Shown: in pieces, positions 55,850-64,000 of the stretch
Numbering within the stretch: the first letter of the stretch is position 1
Layout: every line of letters begins with the position of its first letter
Assembly (NCBI GenBank): GCA_036784855.1
Contig: JAZDSV010000042.1
Coordinates: 58,328-122,327, forward strand
From: Aphelidium insulamus
Lineage: Eukaryota > Aphelidiomycota > Aphelidea > Aphelidiaceae
Direction of reading: 5' to 3'
DNA length: 64,000 bases
Notes under the pieces: generated by a model
The model's input: the letters and a program-made list of their open reading frames with translations, nothing else
What the model was told of the DNA's origin: nothing
The model's database searches: none
Program-made: the position numbers and the translations under genes

Positions 55850-56997
55850 TTATACTCCGAATATCTTGGCCAATTGCTGCATGGTGTCGGCGGGACTTGT
55901 TACAGTGTGGCCAGTCACTGATGGATGTTGAAATATTTCTACGTGGGTGTTAGGTTATCAAAGTAGCTGTGGAGTGCACAGTCAGCCACTCGCCATAGTC
56001 ATTGCCGCCCTGAAAGAGATTAACCAGTACAGAATAAGATGTACATTACTAGACTACCTGATAAGTCTTGTCTCCAAAAAAGTGAATAGCTTTAAAGTTG
56101 TCGTTTTTGAGGTGACCTGTAGCAACATGCACATCAGAGTCACTCATTATATACAGTAATAATACAATAGATAATATACGCACGTAGACAATAGGTCTTG
56201 TCCCAGCCAGTGGGAAACACATCAAACGAAATCTGACCGCCGATGGAGTACGTGAGGCCATAGTCGGCAAACTTGGCCTTCAACTCGTTGACCAGCTTGG
56301 CACGAATTCCATGCTCCTTGTCGTACACTTCAAATGCGTCTCTCTCCTGCTTCCTGCCAAGACATATATAATTGTTGACTATATGACTGTATAAGTGGAT
56401 AGTATGTAACTAACGAGCAGTTGCGGCCAATGGGCGACACATTGATCATGCCGTTACGGAACTCGACAAAAGTTCCTCTGCACAGCTATGGTTACTGGGT
56501 TTTAATTAGTCGCACTTGCCGCTTGACTGGCAGGGACAAGTCGGCCACGTAGTGCAGAATAAAGTTGACCAGCTTCTGGTACTTTTCCTCGCCCAACCAT
56601 CCAATAAAGCTCTATCGATGGTAATGTAGAAGTTACATGGTGCATTCTTCGCATGTAATATGTAGTACCTCGGCGGCCATCAGCTTGCCGTCCTTCATGG
56701 CGTGCAAGCCATTCTCCGCGAACGCATAGTCAAATAGGGCCACTCCTTGCTCACCCAGCTGTTCCACCTGTTTGCAGTAGTCGCTGCCGCCCACGAAGCC
56801 GATGACACACTTTTCCTTCAGCCGCACCAGCATTGCCAGCATGTCCGCGGTGGCCGACTGGCGCGCTGCAGTTAGCGTGCTTCACACCGAGTCAGTACAT
56901 GTAATGTGATAATGTAAAGATATATCTATATGTGCATAGGCTTCACAGAGCGCACCCACCCGTCCACGTCAAACAGGCAAATCGTGTCGCTGCGCAT
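55850..56997 (-). CDS. PMM: Phosphomannomutase
   Basis: Eight exons (56960-56997, 56669-56879, 56520-56611, 56415-56477, 56184-56353, 56058-56116, 55994-56009, 55850-55938) encode 245 residues; human PMM2 has 246. HAD motif 1 is 'CLFDVDGTLT' (split by intron 1), followed by '[18 protein letters not shown]', '[12 protein letters not shown]', '[20 protein letters not shown]', '[19 protein letters not shown]', '[19 protein letters not shown]' and '[10 protein letters not shown]'. It converts mannose-6-phosphate to mannose-1-phosphate for GDP-mannose and glycosylation. Two introns have GC donors: 56478-56519 (CG|GCAAGT) and 55939-55993 (TATG|GCGAGT). The latter follows a 16-nt microexon encoding GGNDY. 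Confidence 0.97.
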
Positions 56998-57059
56998 TGT
57001 ACGTTACTGTGTATGTAGATCCTGTCAACAGTATTTAAATATATTAGACATCTTTTAAC

Positions 57060-58380
57060 ATGACAACTTTAACAAAATGTGTTCTGCACGTTCCGCCTCG
57101 CTGTCGCGAAATCCGCGGTAAACGTCGCCGAAAAGCATCCCAGGCCGATTTCACCATGGGTCGTATGCTGCTTTGGGACCAGGGTGCCAACGAAAAGCGT
57201 CAACTGCTCCGAGACCTATTGGATGCAGTCCCTCAGGTGCAGTTGATGCCAGCTGGATCCGCAGAGCCACCAACCTGCGACGTTGCCGAGGTGCTAGCTC
57301 AGGCTGGTCGATGTGGTGATGCGTGTCGCGCTTTGGTGTCCGAAGGAGTCGCAACGACCACTCCCCGTGTACTGGAGGCAATGCGTCTGAAGCATCCACA
57401 ACGAACCACCGAACTTGTTCCTCATCGAATACGCCACCGGCATTGTCAGTAGAGGATGAAATAGTGGAACGGTGCCTGCGCTCTTTCCGCGTGATACGGC
57501 GTGCGTGCGTGATGGGTTACGTGCGCAACACTTGGTGGATGCTTTGGATGGTTCGGGAGTCCTTGTGCGAGGTCGCTTCTGCAAGCATATGGGGCCTATG
57601 TGAACCTGCTCCTAAGTGGTCGTTTGCCGTCTGAGTTGGCTCCGTTCATTGCTAGTGCGTTGACTGTGTTGAACAAGACGTCGGGCGGTTTGCGTCCCAG
57701 TGCAATTGGCGAAATCTGGAGGCGGTTGGTGTCAAAATGTTCAATGAAGGCCGTTGGCTCGGCTGTGGTGCTTCTCGAGCTCCCGCGTCAGATGGGTGTC
57801 GGTATTCCAAATGGTGGTGAGGCTATTGTTCATGCTGTCACCCCGGCTTTTGGGGCAGCATGGTCTCAATGACGGGATCACCATGTTGAAGATCGATTTC
57901 GAAAATGCTTTCAATCTGGTATCGCGGCAGACCATGTTTGCTATGGTTAGGGAGAAGTATCCTTCGCTGGCTGCATGGGTGGAATATTGTTACAGTGCCG
58001 AACCACATTTGTATCTGGATACCCACCGTCTGAGCGGTTCGAGTGGCGTTCAGCAAGGCGATCCACTGGGTCCTCTTCTGTTTCCTTGTGGTCTGCAGCC
58101 GCTCGCTGAAGCCATCTCCGATGCAGTGCCGGGTTAGTTGTTGCACGCATGGTATCTGGATGATGGAACAATCATTGGCGGATCCAAGGTCAACTGCCGA
58201 CGATCGGCTCGCTGTGGTTGGTTTCACCTCAATCTGTCCGAGCGGGTAACTCCACAACACAACGGCCTCTTTTCACGTTCCGCAGTTCGCACCTCTTTGT
58301 TGGTGCGCCTGGTGCGCCTTGTAGTATCGTTTGTCTGCGTCGACTATGGTTCATTTGACCGTATGTCCGGTAAAGACTAA
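57060..58380 (+). mobile_element. Decayed non-LTR-type reverse transcriptase
   Basis: Reverse-transcriptase motifs are spread over at least three frames with stops, so this is a relic. An N-terminal segment (57060-57450) contains 'AEVLAQAGRCGDACRAL'. Next is 'RDTACVRDGLRAQHLVDALD' (like GPDGLRAQHL), then 'FIASALTVLNKTSGGLRPSA' and 'GEIWRRLVSKCSMKAVG', 'MLKIDFENAFNLVSRQTMF' (first catalytic Asp block), 'SSGVQQGDPLGPLLFPCGLQ' and 'LHAWYLDDGTIIGGS' (the YxDD block). This order matches an RT family found in LINE-like elements and as lone RT genes in plants and protists. No poly-A tail or flanking duplication was found. Confidence 0.8.
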
Positions 58381-59246
58381 ATTCCGCACTTCGCGGTGTT
58401 TGCTTTCAAGTTTTTTTCCTCCCCTTTCTTAAGGTTAATCCATTTCTGATTTGATCATCATTGCGACCTCCCTTTGACAACTGCATCCCTCTTGACACCC
58501 CCAAACTGCCGGATTTTTGTTTGCATTGTTGACTGGTCATCTTTTCTGCTTGCATGCTTTATCAAGACGGCGAGTCGATATTTATATCAATAGTTTTTGT
58601 GCTGGTGGTGGTCGGTTCTGACATGAGGCTGTTGTAAGTTTTGGCGCATTTGTTCTAGGGGCATGTCAGTGACCTGTCATTTGGTGGCTCATGGGAATGA
58701 TGCGTCACGGCGGTTTGTTCTTGCCAAATTGGAAAGATGGTACGTGGTTGTTGTTTGGGTCGTTTGGTGATGCCTGCTTTTGCTCCAGGGTGGTGGCGAG
58801 CAGTGATCATCTGTCAGCGCCGAACCGAAAAGCAGTGGTCGTTCGCTGCTCTCAGCCAATAGGCAAGCTCGGTGTCGATTTTCTTCCTTTCATTTTGGAC
58901 TCATTTTGGTGGTTTTGAGGGCTTTGACCAAAGTTGGCGACTCTCCTGACTTGCTTGCGGCGCTGCTGCTCCCAGGTCCAACATGGCCCGGTCTCGCGAA
59001 AAGGGACCTACCGTACGGTTGGAGACTACGGTATTATGTATTATGTCAATCAATTCATAGAGTTCCCAACTGAGGCTGGTGCATACAAAATGCAGTGGTA
59101 TTTTAAGATAAAGGCCTAACGACCTTACAGTACCTATATAACGGTGTCACTGTCTCAAAGACCAATATTGCTGCTACAATCCAGTTGTGCGGATCACAGA
59201 GTCGACCAGACATTGACTATTGTATACACGTTTCCAAATCCGTTGA
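58381..59246. other. Region downstream of the RT relic, nothing recognised
   Basis: 866 bp, T/G-rich on plus. Short open frames (for example 58691-58918) have no motif. It may be the degraded 3' part of the element. Confidence 0.5.
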
Positions 59247-59521
59247 TTAGACGCTGCTAGTTTTGGCTTCGGAGCAGTTCATGGAAATGCTGCAGAGTAA
59301 TGCTGCAGAGAATGAACCAAACACCGCCAGCATCGTCATATAATTTGGCCAGCGGTTTCGAAGGGAAGATGCTGAAGATGAAGGCAAAAGATATTTTTCG
59401 CTTTGTAATCGTACTCACCACGGAAGAAGCGTAAAACCCGACGCCCCTCTGCAGATACCAAGCCAAATTTCTTGAGTGTCTGCGAATAATAGGGCAAATG
59501 GGAATAGTCAGTTGTAGACAC
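59247..59521 (-). CDS. Small single-TM protein (5' end unresolved)
   Basis: Two exons (59419-59521 and 59247-59371, intron 59372-59418 with GTGAGT/TTCAG) give about 75 residues: 'YSQTLKKFGLVSAEGRRVLR', then across the splice 'FFRASSLRNRWPNYMTMLAV' and 'FGSFSAALLCSIS', ending TSSV. Basic N-terminal half plus one short TM helix suggests a small organelle inner-membrane subunit, but I recognise no family. There is no ATG in the first exon; a TATAG acceptor just upstream implies another 5' exon, perhaps in the open stretch around 59530-59690. Treat the start as partial. Confidence 0.45.
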
Positions 59522-60023
59522 GCCTATACAATTAGAACTCGATTAGATTTTGTTATAAACTCTACGGGAGTCGAAACTTTCACGGCCTCCTTGGCAATAA
59601 TCAATAGCTGCGGCTGTGCTAACACCTCGACGCCGTCACGCAGTATCTTAATTTCCCTCCTTCAAGATAATTATGGTGCAGTCGTTGTATTTATTCTCTT
59701 TATCGGTGTACTCGGAATAACATTAGGGCCAGTCGGCACGCAAGGCATTCAAAGTCAGCTAGAGTCAACGTAAATGTCATACACGACTATGATAAACTGC
59801 TTATGCTTAACGTGCGCCTTTTATACAAACTGTACCTCGAGCTGTCATTCACGTTGAATAGTATGGCGCAGTTGTGTGTATGTAACATGCAGTAAATACA
59901 CATACAGCATGTTGGTCGCCATGGGGCTCGGCACAAACAGACAGAGACACCTTCCGTACACCAACGCTTCCACCACTCTACTCTATACCTGCGTACTCGC
60001 AGTCCAGTGACACACACACACAG

Positions 60024-61877
60024 ATGGCTAGCGCGGTGCTGCATGCCGCTATCGGTGCTGTGGACACGGCGATGCGCCGTGTGGCCGAGTGCCGCCATGA
60101 GCTGTCACAGACGGCCGCGCTTGCCCGCCTCCTCATGCACACGCGCCTGGCACCGGAATTCCGACGCCACTCAGCCAACAGTCAGCAGGCGATGGTGTGC
60201 GCGGTGTACACGTTCTGTCTGTCGCTTGCGGCGGTGTGGCGGCGCCGAGTGCCCGAGTCTGTGCGGGTGACAGTGGCGCTGGTGCTGTGGGCGCTGACAC
60301 TGCCGCTGGTACTGCTAGGATGCGCCGTGTGGAGTGCTGTATACCCCGTCAGTGGCCAGCATGCATCCACTGCCACCACCTCGCGGCTGCCGAGACATCG
60401 TCGAGAGCAATGTACAAGCCACAGCGACGGCGGCCGGTATGTCACGCTGACTTGCAGCGGTGTCCGCGTGCACTACCGGCTCCACCGCCGTCCATCACCC
60501 GGCGGCGTCATTTCAGTGCTCATACACGGTGCCGGCTCGTGTGGCAGCGAGTGGAACGCTTTACTGCGGGCTGGTGTGCTGGGATCAGTGCCGCTGGCCG
60601 TGGTGGATCTGCCGGGGTGTGGCCGCAGTGACAGGCTGCCACTCGACGCGCACTCGCCGCGCGCCCTGCTCGATCTGCACTGTGACGCGGTGCGCGCTCT
60701 GTGTCGGCACCTGCTCTGCGCTGTGAAAACATCTTCATCGGCAACAACAACGACTACGCTGAAACTGGTGGGCCGGGACTACGGGGCGCTGGTGGCCATG
60801 CGTGCCGCGCCCTCACTGCCCGCCGTGACCTGTGTGTACGTGCTGCAGCCCACGTTCCCGCGCAACGATGCCTGGTGGAGCGTCCAGGGTGCCATTCACG
60901 CCGCGTGGACTCGACATCGCCTGGCCCTGCTGCCACTGTCACTGCCGGCCGCGGATGGCATCTCTGCAGACGCCACTACAGACTTGGGTGCGTATTCCGC
61001 CGCGGCCACCACTCTCACCACACTGGTGGCGGACGCGCGATGGAGTGCACGCCAGAAAGCTGCCTGGATGCCGTATCCATTCGTGCGGGATGCGGCACTG
61101 CGGCACACACTGCAACGGTGGCGCCACCGGCTGAACAGGGCCCTGCCAGTCGGCGAAGACGGGATCGACGGGCTGCTCGTGTCACGCAGCGTGGAGGCGG
61201 CGCTCTCGGCTCTCTCATCGTCATCGCCCTCATTTTCATTACCACTATTAACTGCATCGCCTATAGCACGGTCATCATCGTCTCTGTCCATAGACAATGC
61301 AAGTTCAGCTCGGCGTGCTGCTTCGGGAAGCAACTCGCCCTCATCAGCTGTTCCCCGCAGACTGTCGCTCGCGTGGTGGAAGTCATCAACGCCACTAAAT
61401 GACTCTGCGGCAGCGACATCTACGTCAAACACACCCGACTCGATGGCATTCGAGTCGGCACTGGGTCGACAAGATTCTGAAGAGTTCTTGATGAACAGCA
61501 AAGCAAAACCAACTGCACGAGATATTATGGTGGTGCTGCATCCCGGTGGACCCGATTCGGATAATGCCCCTCTGAACAAGTGGTGGCGGCGCCGGCAAAA
61601 GCTGTGGCAGCGACACCGTTCCGAAGTTGAGAGTAACAGCGACGCCAAATTTGGCGTAGCAGAGATGGATGGCGACAGCGCCCAGTTTGCTAATTGGCTG
61701 CGAGACGCTTTCCACTCGCCGCTAGTCTGGCATGTGTCCAATAGATTTACAAATCAATATAAATTTGCTGTTGTTGCACGGTGGAATACATATACCATCT
61801 CTTATGACAGGTGGCCCTTGACAGTGAAAGGTTGGCTGCATAAAGCCATGGTCTCTTTAATTCAGCCGCTCGGCTAA
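60024..61877 (+). CDS. Alpha/beta hydrolase with Asp-type nucleophile elbow
   Basis: An intronless gene of 617 residues. Residues ~75-105 form one or two TM helices ('VALVLWALTLPLVLLGCAVW'). The hydrolase core begins at ~140: oxyanion motif 'SVLIHGAGSCGSEW', 'LAVVDLPGCGRSDRL', and nucleophile elbow 'LKLVGRDYGALVAM'. The elbow has Asp where lipases have Ser (GxSxG), as in epoxide hydrolases and haloalkane dehalogenases (GHDWG). A long Ser-rich insertion (residues ~390-480) follows, and I could not place a convincing catalytic His; 'MVVLHPGGPD' near residue 510 is one candidate. It is a membrane-anchored hydrolase of the ABHD/epoxide hydrolase type, substrate unknown; a non-enzymatic relative is possible. 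Confidence 0.7.
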   Translation: MASAVLHAAIGAVDTAMRRVAECRHELSQTAALARLLMHTRLAPEFRRHSANSQQAMVCAVYTFCLSLAAVWRRRVPESVRVTVALVLWALTLPLVLLGCAVWSAVYPVSGQHASTATTSRLPRHRREQCTSHSDGGRYVTLTCSGVRVHYRLHRRPSPGGVISVLIHGAGSCGSEWNALLRAGVLGSVPLAVVDLPGCGRSDRLPLDAHSPRALLDLHCDAVRALCRHLLCAVKTSSSATTTTTLKLVGRDYGALVAMRAAPSLPAVTCVYVLQPTFPRNDAWWSVQGAIHAAWTRHRLALLPLSLPAADGISADATTDLGAYSAAATTLTTLVADARWSARQKAAWMPYPFVRDAALRHTLQRWRHRLNRALPVGEDGIDGLLVSRSVEAALSALSSSSPSFSLPLLTASPIARSSSSLSIDNASSARRAASGSNSPSSAVPRRLSLAWWKSSTPLNDSAAATSTSNTPDSMAFESALGRQDSEEFLMNSKAKPTARDIMVVLHPGGPDSDNAPLNKWWRRRQKLWQRHRSEVESNSDAKFGVAEMDGDSAQFANWLRDAFHSPLVWHVSNRFTNQYKFAVVARWNTYTISYDRWPLTVKGWLHKAMVSLIQPLG

Positions 61878-62755
61878 ATTACGCATTCAAAGCGCGCAAT
61901 TCATATTTAACGCCTTCGTCAATGGCATCAAAAGACGTCGAAAGGATGTCGACGAGTTTGGCAACCGCGCTATCCTCACACCAATGAATGCTGATGTGCA
62001 TGAGATCAATTGTATTGTTTTCCAAAATTGGCGCTAACGACTGGCCGATCTGTCCATGCGCTGCTGGGAACAGATGTCATGTCACCAGAAGAGACTGTGC
62101 CTGTTTCGACAGCTGCTTCTGAACGTCTCTGACTCCTCCCGGCTTACCTCGCTATTGCTTGCAACTGATGGAAGGCATGCCAGTCGTAGCTGCTCCGAAA
62201 CCTTGACCCTGCATCCAGAGGATTAAGCAATGGAACCATATTGACAGTCACGTCAATTCACGAGTCATGTTTTCGGAGTAGAAAATTGCAAGGAAAGGAA
62301 AGCACTGCTACGGGAGTGCCACCCCACGGATTCGTCTGCCATCCGCTACTAACTGACAAAGATACCAGGTTTCTCCGTACGCAATGTTCCCGTTGCCGTA
62401 CATGTACGGATTGACAATTAATAAGTCACAAGGCCGAGACACTCCGCCGTGTTGCGATTTATCTGCCAAATGAAGTATTTGCTCATAAAGGTGCTGTTAT
62501 ACACTGCTCATCCTCGATGTCCCCTGTAGGACCATGTATTGGGGTTGGGTACACCCGCGGCATCGGTCGGGTTGTCAATGTCTTGCTCTATGAGGAAATC
62601 TTTCAAAGATCGTATCACTTAATATAGTATGAAGTAGATGACCATAATAATATAACTTAATATATGTATGACCTGAAGTGAGTCCAAGAGCGGGCTTGCC
62701 CGCTGTGATTCCCTACTAGTTTATACTATATTTGCCGTGCTATCACAGGTACAAC
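61878..62755. other. Intergenic region, nothing recognised
   Basis: 878 bp without a supported reading frame, tRNA or repeat. Confidence 0.5.
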
Positions 62756-63457
62756 ATGGACATACGCTTTGTCTCTGCCGCAGAGCTACAGCGTTCACTC
62801 TGTGACAATCTCCTTAATCAGCATGTTTATACGGCCGGTGAGCTGCCGTCACGTACAGCCAGGCCGCCCCAGGGCCGGACATACCACGCCAGCAACCAGT
62901 ACTTTCAGCTGCAGCAACAGCAACTGCGCAGTCGCCCAGTGCATACGCGACAGCTGCTGGTGGCGGCACGCGTGTCGGTGGCGGCAATATCTCGTCGCCA
63001 TCATCAGCCACCCCACGCTCTCTGACGCGTCCATCAAGTGCCGCTGGCAGAAGTGATGGTGCAGCTGTACCGCCGTCATCAGACGTTGGCACTCTGTCCT
63101 CACTGGTGTCGTCGGCCGCGTCTGCGTACGTGGAAAGTTAACATGTATATATTCGTAACACTAATCGGTATATACAGGCTGTTTCTGGGGTCTCGGCGGG
63201 ACTCTGTGGTAGCCGTGCCGCCAGACTTGTCGCCAGCTTCATCACGTCGACGCAGTATATTGTCACGCATGCGCGGCAAGAAGCCCACCTGCATGGATTA
63301 TCGGTATCGCATCCTGCTCAAAGTACCGCCCAGCGTTCACGACACCGCCGCATCGCCGGATATGGCACCTGCAACGCCGCATCACATCATTGCAGTGGCG
63401 GATACTCTGCGCGAACTACGCCGACTGGCACTGAATCAGGCTGCTACCTGTGTTTAG
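62756..63457 (+). CDS. Unrecognised protein (three exons)
   Basis: Exons 62756-62898, 62940-63125 and 63178-63457 join in frame to 202 residues; introns are 41 and 52 nt with good GT-AG sites. The N-terminus 'MDIRFVSAAELQRSLCDNLL' is helical. The middle is Gly/Ser/Ala-rich and disordered. The C-terminal part has 'RMRGKKPTCMDYRYRILLKV' and a final helix 'AVADTLRELRRLALNQAA'. An acceptor-like CACAG just before the ATG leaves room for an upstream exon. No family was recognised; the basic disordered composition would suit a nuclear or nucleic-acid-binding protein, but this is a guess. Confidence 0.5.
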
Positions 63458-64000
63458 TGCGGCGCTGTTGCTGGTTACCATAGTTCGCAATCCGGTCAGG
63501 CAGTTAGCGGGCTTTTCTGCTGGCGATGGTGACGATTGCGATGAGCAAGCTAAGAAGCGTGGCGCCTCGATGCGCGTTTTACCTACTCAGGGATTTCAGC
63601 GTCTCTCCTGCCGGCCTTGAAAGTGGGTGAACCTGTTAATCAACTGGGAAGAACCAATGGTTGTTGAATTCTCCGGACTTCCGTGGTTGTCTACATTGAG
63701 GAAGCCGACCAACCGGCTCCGGCAGGCAATCTGACTACAGGGGTTGTTTTGAATGGTATGCCATCAGATTTATATGGCACTAATATTGCGTGACGTCGCC
63801 AGTGTTTCCGTACCTTAATTGGTGGATAATAATCTGATATGTTAAAGGCATTACTGGTATGACCCGCAACCGCATTGCATTCTTGGCAGCGGCGGCGCAT
63901 CAACGACGATGACCAGAGCAACCTGATGTTTCTGGCATTCAGGACGTGCAGGCCGTGAACTGGTAAGTCCAGAAACGCCTACAAACTCCGTGCGTTGATC
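63458..64000. other. Right edge, no gene recognised
   Basis: A minus-strand frame at 63691-63921 is open but lacks recognisable motifs. No other feature is seen before the window ends. Confidence 0.4.

Noticed and set aside
1..64000. CRISPR arrays, operons with Shine-Dalgarno sites, or prophage genes
   Set aside because: Spliceosomal introns, Pol III tRNA signals and eukaryote-specific families show this is nuclear eukaryotic DNA; the short tandem repeats seen are microsatellites.

Overview
The window is nuclear DNA from a compact, intron-rich unicellular eukaryote. About 25 protein genes occupy 64 kb on both strands, with short intergenic gaps and spliceosomal introns mostly 35-100 nt long. 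The gene set is a Cdc42 GTPase, twinfilin, synaptobrevin, a tetraspanin-like protein, FIG4, RINT1, an EFA6-type ArfGEF, Gemin2, CCT-theta, TSEN15, an SLF2-like protein, a TGL1-like sterol-ester lipase and a Sel1-repeat protein. The near-canonical Cdc42 and the fungal-type lipase point to an opisthokont, either a unicellular holozoan or an early-diverging fungal or nucleariid lineage. This placement is an inference; no rRNA or mitochondrial marker is present. I checked the exon models by requiring conserved family residues across each junction and a summed coding length divisible by three; the multi-exon models with a start and stop assigned pass.

Layout. 1-5.2 kb: an SMPD4-like 5' portion, a Sel1-repeat protein and a SAP-domain kinase, all on minus. 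5.3-11.5 kb: lipase, HemK2/MTQ2 methyltransferase, a GPI/DM13-like surface protein and OLA1, all on plus. 11.6-19.2 kb: ArfGEF and FIG4 on minus, then tRNA-Thr(TGU). 19.8-22.6 kb: tetraspanin-like protein and VAMP on plus, separated by one copy of a dispersed repeat. 22.7-35.7 kb: an orphan gene, SLF2-like (head-to-head with TSEN15), RINT1, the second copy of the repeat, CCT8, Gemin2, and a divergent ADP-ribosyltransferase-like gene. 35.8-51.1 kb: two adjacent, co-oriented, homologous giant type-I membrane proteins (1,947 and 2,291 residues in my models). 51.5-52.4 kb: a non-autonomous element with terminal inverted repeats. 52.6-57.0 kb: twinfilin, Cdc42 and phosphomannomutase on minus. 57.1-64 kb: a decayed non-LTR reverse transcriptase, a small membrane-protein gene, an alpha/beta hydrolase and an orphan gene.

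Functional themes are membrane traffic and phosphoinositides (FIG4, ArfGEF, RINT1, VAMP), actin and polarity (Cdc42, twinfilin), RNA processing and translation (TSEN15, Gemin2, tRNA, HemK2, OLA1), genome maintenance (SLF2-like) and cell surface (the giant pair, tetraspanin-like, DM13-like protein). The clustering looks incidental rather than operon-like, except for the tandem pair and several divergent gene pairs.

The most notable observations are the giant receptor pair, seven GC-AG introns among roughly 95 modelled, two candidate 23-nt introns, a kinase whose ATP lysine appears to have moved to the glycine loop as in WNK kinases, and a PIP-box-bearing SLF2-like protein whose start codon lies 15 bp from that of TSEN15.
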